Source: Symbiobacteriaceae bacterium
GTDB lineage: Bacteria; Bacillota_E; Symbiobacteriia; Symbiobacteriales; Symbiobacteriaceae
Direction of reading: 5' to 3'
Assembly: GCA_027356675.1 (NCBI GenBank)
Contig: DAHVXO010000048.1
Coordinates: 1-7,227, forward strand
Length of the DNA stretch: 7,227 nucleotides
Shown here: positions 1 through 5,989 of the stretch, one piece after another
Layout: each line of letters starts with the position of its first letter
Position numbering within the stretch: position 1 is the first letter of the stretch
Position numbers and translations under genes: made by a program
The notes under the pieces: generated by a model
Databases searched by the model: none
The model's input: only the letters and a program-made list of their open reading frames with translations
Told to the model about the DNA's origin: nothing

Positions 1-139
1 AGGAGCCCGGGTCAACCAGCAGGTCAATGCGGTCGCGCACAAAGAGCTTGCGCTGCTGTTTCGCCTGCTCATGGTACTTGGGCGCCCCACCCTGCCGGAT
101 CTTTGCTTCTTCGGCCAACAGACGCTCCTCCAGGCTCAC
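1..139 (-). CDS. Acyl-CoA carboxylase carboxyltransferase subunit, N-terminal fragment (runs off left edge)
   Basis: This is the first 46 codons of a carboxyltransferase, the subunit that moves CO2 from carboxybiotin to an acyl-CoA (propionyl-, methylcrotonyl- or geranyl-CoA type). The translated start VSLEERLLAEEAKIRQGG, followed by PKYHEQAKQQRKLFVRDRI and DLLVDPGS, is the typical N-terminal helix and 'R-I-LLLDPGS' turn of the family. The start is GTG at 139-137, with a purine-rich GAGGGGA about nine bases upstream. It is the last visible gene of the leftward operon, 78 nt after the BtrH-N-like gene. It would pair with the biotin carrier at 4468-4674, and a biotin carboxylase subunit is still needed. 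The substrate cannot be told from the N-terminus. The next gene of the operon in this family is often the biotin carboxylase, but that lies outside the window. The family call is secure and the substrate is unknown. Confidence 0.85.
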   Translation of the reverse strand, partial: MSLEERLLAEEAKIRQGGAPKYHEQAKQQRKLFVRDRIDLLVDPGS

Positions 140-217
140 GCGACCCTCTCCCCTCTTCTTGCCGCATCCTTACGGTCACGCACAGCCTCGGCCGGTCAAA
201 CAAGCCTGCGGCCGTTT

Positions 218-1168
218 TCATCGCAGGGACCTGAGCGCCGCCTCCAGCGCGTCTACACCCTGGCGTTCAGCAGCCAGTGCCGTGCGCAGGTGCTCGCTCA
301 GCCGGAAACGTACATGCTGATCTGTCAGTAATGCACCGCCGGGAAAGGGCAGTACGGTCGTTGCCGCCTCCAGCGCCGCTGCGACTTCGCCGTACCGGGC
401 CGCCGCGACGGGCAGCGCCGCCACCGCCGGGTAACGTGAGGCCAAGTCGCTCAAATACGCCGCTGCATCACGCCTAGCCCTCTGCAAGAGCAGCAGGTTA
501 TAGCTATGACCCAGCCCCGGCTCCGCCCCGTGAAGGCCACCGGGGGCGTTCAGCAGCGCCATCCAATACTGGTACGCTGCCGAACCATTCTGCACCCACT
601 GGTCCCGGGATGGTGGGGACCAGAAATGTGCGACCGCGAAGCGCAGACTGGCCACTTCCGCCCGCCGCCGGTCAAAGTCCGGCGCCAGATCCAGAAGCGC
701 TATGGCCTCAGCCCTGGTGTAACTCTGATGGGACGGCGGTGGCCACACCGCGGCGTCCATCCATTCCAGGACTGTCTCGCCCCCCAGGGTCAGGCAGGCC
801 AGCCGGGTCTCATCGTAGCCCACCACGAGTCCATATTCCGGGACTTCCAGGAGATCGTAGGCGATCGCAGGCCGTCCCTGGTCGATGGACGTGTACATCA
901 GCCGCAGCGCCTCGGCCCGGTCTGCTCCATACTCGGGATTCTCGGGCCGGGTCGAGACCCGCTTGAACCAGGCGCCGAGGTTCTCCCACAGCGGCAAGAC
1001 TTCGTGAAAGTTCAACTCCCACGGACTGCCGGGGGAGAGCACCAGGTCGAGGGTCAGCCGGAAGGCCAGCCCCGTGGTCCCCATCAGGTAGGTCTGGGGA
1101 AGGTCGCGACCGGCAGTCTGCAACAGTCCCCCCAGCGCGCCGCCCAGGGAAACCCGGTGGGGCCGCAT
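218..1168 (-). CDS. Hypothetical protein, BtrH-N / papain-like-fold related, apparently lacking a catalytic cysteine
   Basis: This is a 316-residue protein of unknown function. The N-terminal half (about residues 1-140) has the order of elements I associate with BtrH-N / C39-like papain folds: a helix with LGGALGGLLQTAG, then YLMGTTGLAFRLT, a SIDQGRPAIAYDL segment, and PEYGLVVGYDE followed by a strand. In active relatives the first helix carries a Cys and the strand before GYD carries a His; here these positions are Gly/Ser and Glu-Tyr, and the only Cys is in a later strand. The C-terminal half is helical and alanine-rich (YNLLLLQRARRDAAAYLSDL, AARYGEVAAALEAA, LPFPGG). The start is uncertain: ATG 1168 has no clear ribosome binding site, while GTG 1198 would overlap the hydratase stop and add 10 residues, so translational coupling is likely either way. 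The family assignment is from memory of motifs and is tentative; that the gene is real is well supported by its length and its place in the operon. Confidence 0.6.
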   Translation of the reverse strand: MRPHRVSLGGALGGLLQTAGRDLPQTYLMGTTGLAFRLTLDLVLSPGSPWELNFHEVLPLWENLGAWFKRVSTRPENPEYGADRAEALRLMYTSIDQGRPAIAYDLLEVPEYGLVVGYDETRLACLTLGGETVLEWMDAAVWPPPSHQSYTRAEAIALLDLAPDFDRRRAEVASLRFAVAHFWSPPSRDQWVQNGSAAYQYWMALLNAPGGLHGAEPGLGHSYNLLLLQRARRDAAAYLSDLASRYPAVAALPVAAARYGEVAAALEAATTVLPFPGGALLTDQHVRFRLSEHLRTALAAERQGVDALEAALRSLR

Positions 1169-1190
1169 CTGGATGCCGTTTAGCAGCGCC

Positions 1191-1967
1191 CTACTCACCC
1201 CGGTACACGGGCTTACGTTTCTCAGCAAACGCCTTGAGCCCCTCCAACCGATCCTGCGTCGGAATGATCGATTGATAGGCTTCAAACTCGAGGGCGAGTG
1301 CCGCACCGAGGGCCATGCCCCCGTTGATCGCCCGCTTGGCCGCCCGCACGGCGAGCGGTCCCTGCGCCGCGATCTGGGCCGCGATATCCCCTGCCGTGGT
1401 CAGCAGATCGGCGCGCGGCACCACCTGGTTGGCCAGTCCGATCCCCAGTGCCTCCGCCGCCGTGAGCTTGCGCGCCGTGAAGATCAATTCCTTCGCCTTC
1501 GCGGGACCCACCAGTGCCGGCAGCCGTGTGCAGCCGCCCGCACCCGGGATGATCGCCCAGGAGGTCTCCGTCAAACCGATTTGCGCATCGTCGGACAGGA
1601 TTCGCAGGTCGCACGCCAACGCCAGTTCGCACCCGCCGCCGAAGGCCAGCCCGTGAACGGCCGCGATCACAGGCATCGGCAGCCGCTCGTAGAGGTTGAG
1701 CGTCTCGCGCAGCAGGTGGACCATGCCGATGACTTGCGACTCGTCCATGGCCGCGCGCTCCTTGAGATCAGCGCCGGAACAGAAGGCCTTCGAGCGGCCG
1801 CCGTGAACGATGACGGCGCGCACGTCCCGCATGACTGCCAACTGCTGCGCCACAGCCTGCAAATCCGCCACGATCTGCCGGGAGAGTGCATTCATGCGCT
1901 CCGGGTTATCGATCTGAACGGTCGCGATGGACCCTTCCATCTCAAGCAGGACTCTCGGTTCAGCCAC
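1191..1967 (-). CDS. Enoyl-CoA hydratase, 3-methylglutaconyl-CoA hydratase-like
   Basis: This is a complete crotonase-fold enzyme of about 258 residues that adds water across the double bond of an enoyl-CoA. Counting from ATG 1973, FCSGADLKERAAM (64-76) forms part of the CoA/oxyanion pocket, GLAFGGGCELALACD (108-122) carries the first catalytic Glu (E116) and IGLTETSWAIIPGAGG (132-147) the second (E136). The ending IPTQDRLEGLKAFAEKRKP-VYRGE and the ADLKERA segment closely resemble AUH/LiuC, the methylglutaconyl-CoA hydratase of leucine breakdown, more than generic crotonases. The usual GGTQRLPR after the second Glu is changed to GGCTRLPAL. GTG 1967 is preferred as the start because GGAGG (1975-1979) sits 7 nt upstream of it but only 1 nt from ATG 1973. 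The gene lies 12 nt after the toroid gene. Hydratase function is near certain; the methylglutaconyl preference is an inference supported by the neighbouring carboxylase and dehydrogenase genes. Confidence 0.93.
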   Translation of the reverse strand: MAEPRVLLEMEGSIATVQIDNPERMNALSRQIVADLQAVAQQLAVMRDVRAVIVHGGRSKAFCSGADLKERAAMDESQVIGMVHLLRETLNLYERLPMPVIAAVHGLAFGGGCELALACDLRILSDDAQIGLTETSWAIIPGAGGCTRLPALVGPAKAKELIFTARKLTAAEALGIGLANQVVPRADLLTTAGDIAAQIAAQGPLAVRAAKRAINGGMALGAALALEFEAYQSIIPTQDRLEGLKAFAEKRKPVYRGE

Positions 1968-1979
1968 GCGCATTCCTCC

Positions 1980-2750
1980 CTATGCCACTCCGTAGCCGCG
2001 CAGGGCACGGAGCGCCTGCAACGTCGTCTCAACCGGATCCGCCGCCGACCCCGGGCCGGTGCCCCAGGCCCCATCCGTCCCTTGCAGCGCCGCAAGCCGG
2101 GACAGTGTTGCCACCAGCGGGAGCACAAACTGGCCACCCACCCCGATCTCCAGGGCCGTCCAGAGCCAGAAGGCCAGGTCAGGCGCCGTCATGTCGCGCC
2201 CCTTGGCAACCTCGAAACACCAGGAGACCTCCCGGGCCGCCGGGCCCAGCACCCTGTACCAGATGGCAGCCGCACAGGCCAGCGTCTGGCTGGCCGCCCC
2301 GGCATCGTTTGGCCCCAGCCTCCGCCGGAGCCAACCGCTGCCACGCATGATCGGATCCAGATGACCGGGGTCGAAGACCAGCAGGGCATAGGTCGCCAGG
2401 GCAGTCAGCGCGACCTGCTCAGCGCCCTGCGACCCCCAACTCCCGTCGGGTGCCTGGACCCGCCGCAGGAACGCCACGGCCCGAGACGCCATGGGCGAGC
2501 CGGCCAGCGGCGGCAGATCCTTCAGTTCGAAAAGCATGGCGCACGTGCTACCCACGCCGCCCGCGCCAGCACCCACAAAGGCTCCATCGGCCTGCTGCAA
2601 CTGCTCGATGGCATGCACCAGCGCCGGCTCCGGCCTCGCCCCGTCAAGCATGCCCGCAAGCCTGGCCCGGGCACGCATATCGCCATGGGCCAGGACATAT
2701 GCCCTGGCCCGCTCTCTATCAATGCCGGGCACGCCACCGCTGCCTGTCAC
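1980..2750 (-). CDS. Prenyltransferase/squalene-cyclase-type alpha-alpha toroid protein (QW repeats), function unknown
   Basis: This is a 256-residue protein with at least three QW-type repeats: LQQADGAFVG (51-60), FLRRVQAPDGSWG (94-106) and LSRLAALQGTDGAWG (216-230). The last is followed by DPVETTLQALRALRGYG, typical of the closing helix of a squalene-cyclase or prenyltransferase-beta toroid. No DXDD acid motif of squalene-hopene cyclases and no evident zinc-ligand set of protein prenyltransferases is visible, and the protein is less than half the length of a cyclase. It is therefore probably a minimal toroid that binds a hydrophobic ligand or partner, or an enzyme of unrecognised type. No signal peptide or membrane segment is seen, so it is likely cytoplasmic. 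The start is taken as GTG 2750, because GAGGAG (2759-2764) lies 8 nt upstream; a TTG at 2753 is the alternative. It starts 5 nt after the AtuA-like gene stops and is clearly within the same operon. The fold call is good; the role is unknown. Confidence 0.8.
   Translation of the reverse strand: MTGSGGVPGIDRERARAYVLAHGDMRARARLAGMLDGARPEPALVHAIEQLQQADGAFVGAGAGGVGSTCAMLFELKDLPPLAGSPMASRAVAFLRRVQAPDGSWGSQGAEQVALTALATYALLVFDPGHLDPIMRGSGWLRRRLGPNDAGAASQTLACAAAIWYRVLGPAAREVSWCFEVAKGRDMTAPDLAFWLWTALEIGVGGQFVLPLVATLSRLAALQGTDGAWGTGPGSAADPVETTLQALRALRGYGVA
2687..2710. repeat. 24-bp near-perfect palindrome inside the toroid gene
   Basis: GGGCCAGG (2687-2694) and CCTGGCCC (2703-2710) are perfect inverted arms around ACATATGC, whose centre CATATG is itself palindromic. 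Only one pair of the 24-bp symmetry is mismatched. It lies about 40-63 nt into the toroid coding sequence. It could be a chance result of GC-rich codons, an mRNA hairpin near the gene start, or a protein binding site. Confidence 0.45.
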
Positions 2751-2755
2751 CAAGC

Positions 2756-3079
2756 CTACTCCTCTACTTCAATCTCCATGCGCAGGAGGGCGGCGGCAAA
2801 AGTCTTCCCCAGGTTGTCGCTCCGCAGCGACCGCGGGGCGCCGCCACCCAGTGCGCCGTGTACCAAGAACTTCAACGCCTGTACGTTCCCTACCTCCCAC
2901 ATTTCCACAGGTCCGGTCGCCACCGGGCTGAAGTATTGGGCGACCCGCTCCTTGGTCATCTGTGCGCGGATGATCTCCCAGGCGCGATCGTCGTTGGCAA
3001 AGAGCGAGATGTCAGAGGTGTCGCCCTTGTCGCCGGACCGGGCGTGGCAGATGTCGATCAGCCGGATTCGCTTCGTCAT
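2756..3079 (-). CDS. Small AtuA-like (AtuA C-terminal domain) protein
   Basis: This 107-residue protein matches the domain that usually follows the DUF1446 domain in AtuA proteins. Residues 13-25 read ARSGDKGDTSDIS, the family hallmark, and HGALGGG (74-80) followed by RSLRSDNLGKTFAAALLRME completes the signature. In Pseudomonas AtuA this region is, as far as I recall, fused to the DUF1446 domain; here the two are separate genes 3 nt apart, which suggests that the products form a complex. The ATG at 3079 has GGAGG 8 nt upstream, inside the end of the preceding gene. The biochemical function of AtuA is not established; it is known from acyclic-terpene (citronellol/geraniol) degradation clusters. 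Family call is strong. Confidence 0.9.
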   Translation of the reverse strand: MTKRIRLIDICHARSGDKGDTSDISLFANDDRAWEIIRAQMTKERVAQYFSPVATGPVEMWEVGNVQALKFLVHGALGGGAPRSLRSDNLGKTFAAALLRMEIEVEE

Positions 3080-3082
3080 GGG

Positions 3083-4453
3083 TTACACCTCCGTCACAGT
3101 TACGCGTGAATGGGATTCGATCAGTTCCCGCGGGATCAGGGTCGACCAGAGACCCATCAGCTCCCGGGGCGCCGGCGTCCCGGCCACAGCCGATGCCGTA
3201 GGCGGCCCGGAAAGGAGCAGCGGCGGGAACTCCCGAGCCAGGACCTCGCAATCCTGCTTGTTTTGCGTCCGGATGGCGATGCGCAGGCGCACCTCGTTCA
3301 ACAGGTCCTCGTCGGCCGGCTCGGGCGCCAGCGCTCCCCAGAGTGAGTTGATCCCGATGTACTCCAGCCGGACCTCTTGCGGCTTGACCCCTTGCATCTC
3401 CAGCCGCCGCAGGACGATCTCCGCCGCCCGCTTCGCCTTGGAGTACGCCTTGGGCCACCCAAACGAGATGTACCCCTCCCCCATCCAGCCGTCGGCGTAG
3501 CCGAGCAGCGCCTTGAGCGTGGGCGGGGCGGGCCGCCCGATGGTGCCGCTGACGCTTACCCGGTTCGGACCCACCTCACGGAGGGTGGTGGTGGTCAGAT
3601 CGCAGATGACGTCCGGGGTGATATACGTAGTGGGGTCATGGATCTCATACAGGAACTGCTCCTTGACCGTCCGCAACGTGACGGCTCCACCGGTACCCTC
3701 GGGCTTGGTCAGGATGAAGCTGCCGTCCTCACTGACCTCGGCGATGGGGTAGCCGATGCGCTCCAGGTTCTCCATCGCCTCCCACCCGACCTGGAAGTTG
3801 CCGCCTGACACCTGTCCGGAGCACTCCATCAGGTGGCCGAGGAGGATGCCCTGAGCTAGCTTGTTCCACTCGGTCGGGCCCCAGCCGAACTCATAGATCA
3901 GCGGACCGAGGAACTGTGCTGTGTCGGTCGTACGCCCGGTGATGACCACGTCGGCACCCTGCCGGAGGGCCTCGGCAATCACATCCGCCCCCAAATAGAC
4001 GGAGGCGAAGAGGACCCGCTCCCGCACATCGCCCAGCGCCTGCCCGGTCTCCTTGTCCTTGAACGTGACACCCTGCTCGGCCAGTTCATCGAGTCGCTCA
4101 TAGATGTCATCGCCAGTCACGCAGGCGATCTTCAGGCCCTTGAGCCCCAGCTCCCGCGCCATTTGTGCGACGGCCCGAGCGGCTGCCGGCGGGTTGATGC
4201 CGCCCGCGTTCGTAATGAGCTTGATGCCCCGCTCCCGGCAGATCGGCAGCAGGTTGCGCATCATCGGGACGACGTCCTTGGTGTACCCGGCGTTCGGGTC
4301 CTTCTTGCGGCCCTTCTCCAGGATCGCCAGCGTCAGCTCAGCCAGCGTATCGAAACTGATGTACTTGACATCGCCATAGCGGGCGACGTCCAGAGCGGGC
4401 AGGAGCGAGTCCCCGTAGAAGCCCTGCCCTGCGCCAATGCGAACGGTACGCAC
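3083..4453 (-). CDS. AtuA / DUF1446 family protein (acyclic terpene utilisation)
   Basis: This is a 456-residue protein with the full set of DUF1446 motifs: IGAGQGFYGDS (6-16), LITNAGGINP (79-88), ITGRTTDTAQFLGP (171-184), ECSGQVSGGNF (210-220) and DPTTYITPDV (273-282). AtuA is required in pseudomonad acyclic-terpene catabolism clusters but its reaction is unknown; relatives are common beside acyl-CoA carboxylases and dehydrogenases, as here. It has no signal peptide or membrane segment and is probably cytoplasmic. The start is GTG at 4453-4451, preceded by AAGGGGGC about 8 nt upstream, and lies 14 nt after the biotin carrier stop. The C-terminal AtuA-like domain is encoded separately by the next gene. 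A role in terpene use is not shown by the sequence: in this operon it could equally serve branched-chain acyl-CoA breakdown. Family call is very strong; function is inferred from neighbours. Confidence 0.95.
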   Translation of the reverse strand: MRTVRIGAGQGFYGDSLLPALDVARYGDVKYISFDTLAELTLAILEKGRKKDPNAGYTKDVVPMMRNLLPICRERGIKLITNAGGINPPAAARAVAQMARELGLKGLKIACVTGDDIYERLDELAEQGVTFKDKETGQALGDVRERVLFASVYLGADVIAEALRQGADVVITGRTTDTAQFLGPLIYEFGWGPTEWNKLAQGILLGHLMECSGQVSGGNFQVGWEAMENLERIGYPIAEVSEDGSFILTKPEGTGGAVTLRTVKEQFLYEIHDPTTYITPDVICDLTTTTLREVGPNRVSVSGTIGRPAPPTLKALLGYADGWMGEGYISFGWPKAYSKAKRAAEIVLRRLEMQGVKPQEVRLEYIGINSLWGALAPEPADEDLLNEVRLRIAIRTQNKQDCEVLAREFPPLLLSGPPTASAVAGTPAPRELMGLWSTLIPRELIESHSRVTVTEV

Positions 4454-4467
4454 GCGACGCGCCCCCT

Positions 4468-4674
4468 TTATTCGAACTCCACCACCAGGTCCCCGTCGTT
4501 AACGAAGTCGCCTTCCCGGACCTTGACCTGCTTGACCGTGCCGGCACTCTCGGCGCTGATCGGAATCTCCATCTTCATCGATTCCAGGATCAGCACGTCC
4601 TGACCCGGCGCTACCGCATCCCCTGGCTTCACAAGCACTTTCCAAACGGTTCCCGCCATGTTGGACCGTACCAT
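4468..4674 (-). CDS. Stand-alone biotin carboxyl carrier protein (biotin/lipoyl attachment domain)
   Basis: This is a 68-residue single-domain biotinyl carrier. The attachment motif is ESMKMEIP, with the middle Lys of MKM as the expected biotinylated residue, and the two half-domains NMAGTVWKVLVKPGDAV and SAGTVKQVKVREGDFVNDG form the usual flattened beta barrel. It would ferry carboxybiotin between a biotin carboxylase and the carboxyltransferase whose start is at the left edge. Very small free carriers of this kind (like Bacillus YngHB) are common in Bacillota. ATG 4674 is chosen because AGGAGG (4683-4688) is 8 nt upstream; ATG 4680 is only 2 nt from it, and a GTG at 4746, overlapping the dehydrogenase gene, has no ribosome binding site. 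It follows the dehydrogenase by 65 nt, a gap holding a stem-loop. A lipoyl carrier is less likely because the MKM context is biotin-type. Confidence 0.93.
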   Translation of the reverse strand: MVRSNMAGTVWKVLVKPGDAVAPGQDVLILESMKMEIPISAESAGTVKQVKVREGDFVNDGDLVVEFE

Positions 4675-4682
4675 CTTCATGC

Positions 4683-4688
4683 CCTCCT
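4683..4688 (-). promoter_or_regulatory. Ribosome binding site of the biotin carrier gene
   Basis: The minus strand reads AGGAGG here, a perfect Shine-Dalgarno. It is 2 nt from ATG 4680 and 8 nt from ATG 4674, so it favours the second ATG as the true start. Confidence 0.7.
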
Positions 4689-4701
4689 CGTGGTCTTGCA
4701 C

Positions 4702-4738
4702 GGTCTCGGCCGGTATGGCCGAGGACGAGACCCTTTTT
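4702..4738 (+). terminator. Stem-loop plus T-run, terminator-like on the strand opposite to the operon
   Basis: On the plus strand GGTCTC (4702-4707) and GGCC (4708-4711) can pair with GGCC (4717-4720) and GAGACC (4727-4732), giving a 10-bp GC-rich stem with a 5-nt loop and a 6-nt bulge, followed by CTTTTT (4733-4738). This looks like an intrinsic terminator for rightward transcription, yet it lies in the 65-nt gap between two leftward genes. On the leftward transcript it is a hairpin with the A-run before it, so it should not terminate there and could instead affect mRNA stability or translation of the carrier gene. Read-through evidence would be needed to tell. Confidence 0.4.
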
Positions 4739-4739
4739 G

Positions 4740-5885
4740 TCAGCACCCAAGCTGCTTTGCAATGACGATTCGCTGAATTTCGCTCGTTCCCTCGCCAATC
4801 TCCGTCAGTTTCGCATCCCGCCAGTAGCGGGAGACCGGGAAGTCCTCCATATAGCCGGCGCCGCCGTGGATCTGAATCGCCTGGTTGGACGCCCGGTTCG
4901 CCGCCTCTGACGCGAACAGTTTTGCCATTGCGGCCTCTTTGGTAAACGGTCGCTTTTGGTCCTTGAGCCAGGCCGCCTTCAGGACGAGGGTCCGGGCCAG
5001 TTCGACCTCCATCGCCATGTCAGCCAGCTTGAACTGGATCGCCTGCAACTTGGAGATGCTGTGGCCGAATTGGACCCGCTCCTTGGCGTACTTCAGGGCG
5101 GCGTCCAGGGCGGCCTGGGCGATGCCCACGGCCATCGCGCCAATCGAGATGCGCCCGCCGTCCAGCGTCACCATGAACTGCTTGAAGCCTTCACCAGGCT
5201 TGCCCAGCAAGTTCTCCACAGGGATGCGCACGTTGTCGAAGTACAATGGCCGCGTGTCCGATGCGTGCAGCCCCATCTTCGCGTATCCCGGTCCGATGCT
5301 GAACCCTTCCGTGGGGTTCGCCAGGATGAAGGCACTGATTCCCTTATGCCCCCCGCCAGGCTCGGTGACCGCCGTGCAGACGATGTATCCGCAGTAGAAG
5401 GCGTTGGTGATGTACTGCTTACTGCCGTTCATCACATACGCATCGCCGTCCAGCACTGCGGTCGTCTTTGTGGCCGCCGAATCCGACCCGGCCCCTGCCT
5501 CCGTCAGCCCAAAGGAAGCGAGGGACTCACCCCGGGCTGCCGCTGGGAGCCAGCGCAGCTTCTGCGCCTCGGACCCAAAGTAGTAGACCGGCCCCATCCC
5601 GATCGAGCAGTGGGCCGCCATAGTGATGCCCAGGGAGGCATCAGCCCGGCTGATCTCCTCCACCGCCAGGGCATACGAGACGTTGTCGCCCCCGACGCCG
5701 CCGTACTCTTCGGCAAACGGGATCCCGAAGAGTCCCAGAGTCCCCATCTGCCGCACCAGGTCCAGCGGAAACTCCCCAGTCTTGTCCCGCTGGCCCGCGC
5801 CCGGTGCCACCACCTCGTCCGCAAACTCCCTCGCCATGTTCCGGATCAGCGCTTGCTCCGGGCTCAGGTCAAAGTTCAGGCTCAC
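4740..5885 (-). CDS. Acyl-CoA dehydrogenase (FAD), short/branched-chain type
   Basis: This complete 381-residue acyl-CoA dehydrogenase introduces a 2,3 double bond into an acyl-CoA, passing electrons from FAD to electron-transfer flavoprotein in the cytoplasm. Both family signatures are intact: GLTEAGAGSDSAA (126-138) in the flavin-binding middle domain and QIHGGAGYMEDFPVSRYWRD in the C-terminal helical domain. The catalytic base is expected to be E365 in IGEGTSEIQRIVI, the position used by short- and medium-chain and butyryl-type enzymes; isovaleryl-CoA dehydrogenases use a different Glu, so the exact substrate stays open. The N-terminus LSPEQALIRNMAREFADEVV is standard. The start is GTG at 5885, with AGGA about 11 nt upstream. 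It is the first gene of the leftward operon. The hydratase and carboxylase downstream suggest a branched-chain or isoprenoid acyl-CoA substrate (an inference). Confidence 0.96.
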   Translation of the reverse strand: MSLNFDLSPEQALIRNMAREFADEVVAPGAGQRDKTGEFPLDLVRQMGTLGLFGIPFAEEYGGVGGDNVSYALAVEEISRADASLGITMAAHCSIGMGPVYYFGSEAQKLRWLPAAARGESLASFGLTEAGAGSDSAATKTTAVLDGDAYVMNGSKQYITNAFYCGYIVCTAVTEPGGGHKGISAFILANPTEGFSIGPGYAKMGLHASDTRPLYFDNVRIPVENLLGKPGEGFKQFMVTLDGGRISIGAMAVGIAQAALDAALKYAKERVQFGHSISKLQAIQFKLADMAMEVELARTLVLKAAWLKDQKRPFTKEAAMAKLFASEAANRASNQAIQIHGGAGYMEDFPVSRYWRDAKLTEIGEGTSEIQRIVIAKQLGC

Positions 5886-5937
5886 CTGCTCGCACTTCCT
5901 TCCCCCAGAAATTCCCCCAACTGGCTACCATGCCTGC

Positions 5938-5954
5938 CAAACGGTCGTTTTATA
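5938..5954 (-). promoter_or_regulatory. Candidate operon promoter (-10) with overlapping AAACG-GT-CGTTT operator
   Basis: The perfect inverted repeat AAACG-GT-CGTTT (5939-5950) overlaps a minus-strand TATAAA (5949-5954), a possible -10 that would start transcription about 57 nt before the GTG of the dehydrogenase gene. No good -35 is seen at the usual distance, so the promoter call is weak and may depend on an activator. The palindrome resembles the AACG-NN-CGTT core of operators of TetR-family acyl-CoA regulators such as Thermus PaaR (consensus recalled as CNAACGNNCGTTNG). A repressor here would block the operon. No regulator gene is in the window. Confidence 0.35.
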
Positions 5955-5989
5955 CAACCCTGGATGGTTCTAAATCTTATGCGGGTATT

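Noticed and set aside
189..218. CGGCCG...CGGCCG followed by TTTT on the plus strand, in the gap before the carboxyltransferase gene
   Set aside because: The stem is only 6 bp with a 14-nt loop and four T, too weak for a terminator call; in the operon direction there is no T-run, so read-through into the carboxyltransferase gene is expected.
1173..3500. A 775-codon open frame on the plus strand opposite the hydratase, toroid and AtuA genes
   Set aside because: It is antisense to four genes with clear family motifs, its translation is rich in Arg, Pro, His and Gln with no domain pattern, and it is explained by the GC-rich codon bias of the real genes.
4675..4746. N-terminal extension of the biotin carrier from GTG 4746
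   Set aside because: It overlaps the end of the dehydrogenase gene, lacks a ribosome binding site, and crosses the stem-loop; the carrier domain needs none of it, and AGGAGG sits at the right distance from ATG 4674.
4940..4957. A near copy (AAACGGTCGCTTTT) of the AAACG-GT-CGTTT operator inside the dehydrogenase gene
   Set aside because: It is an imperfect palindrome within well-conserved coding sequence and is accounted for by the codons there; probably coincidence.
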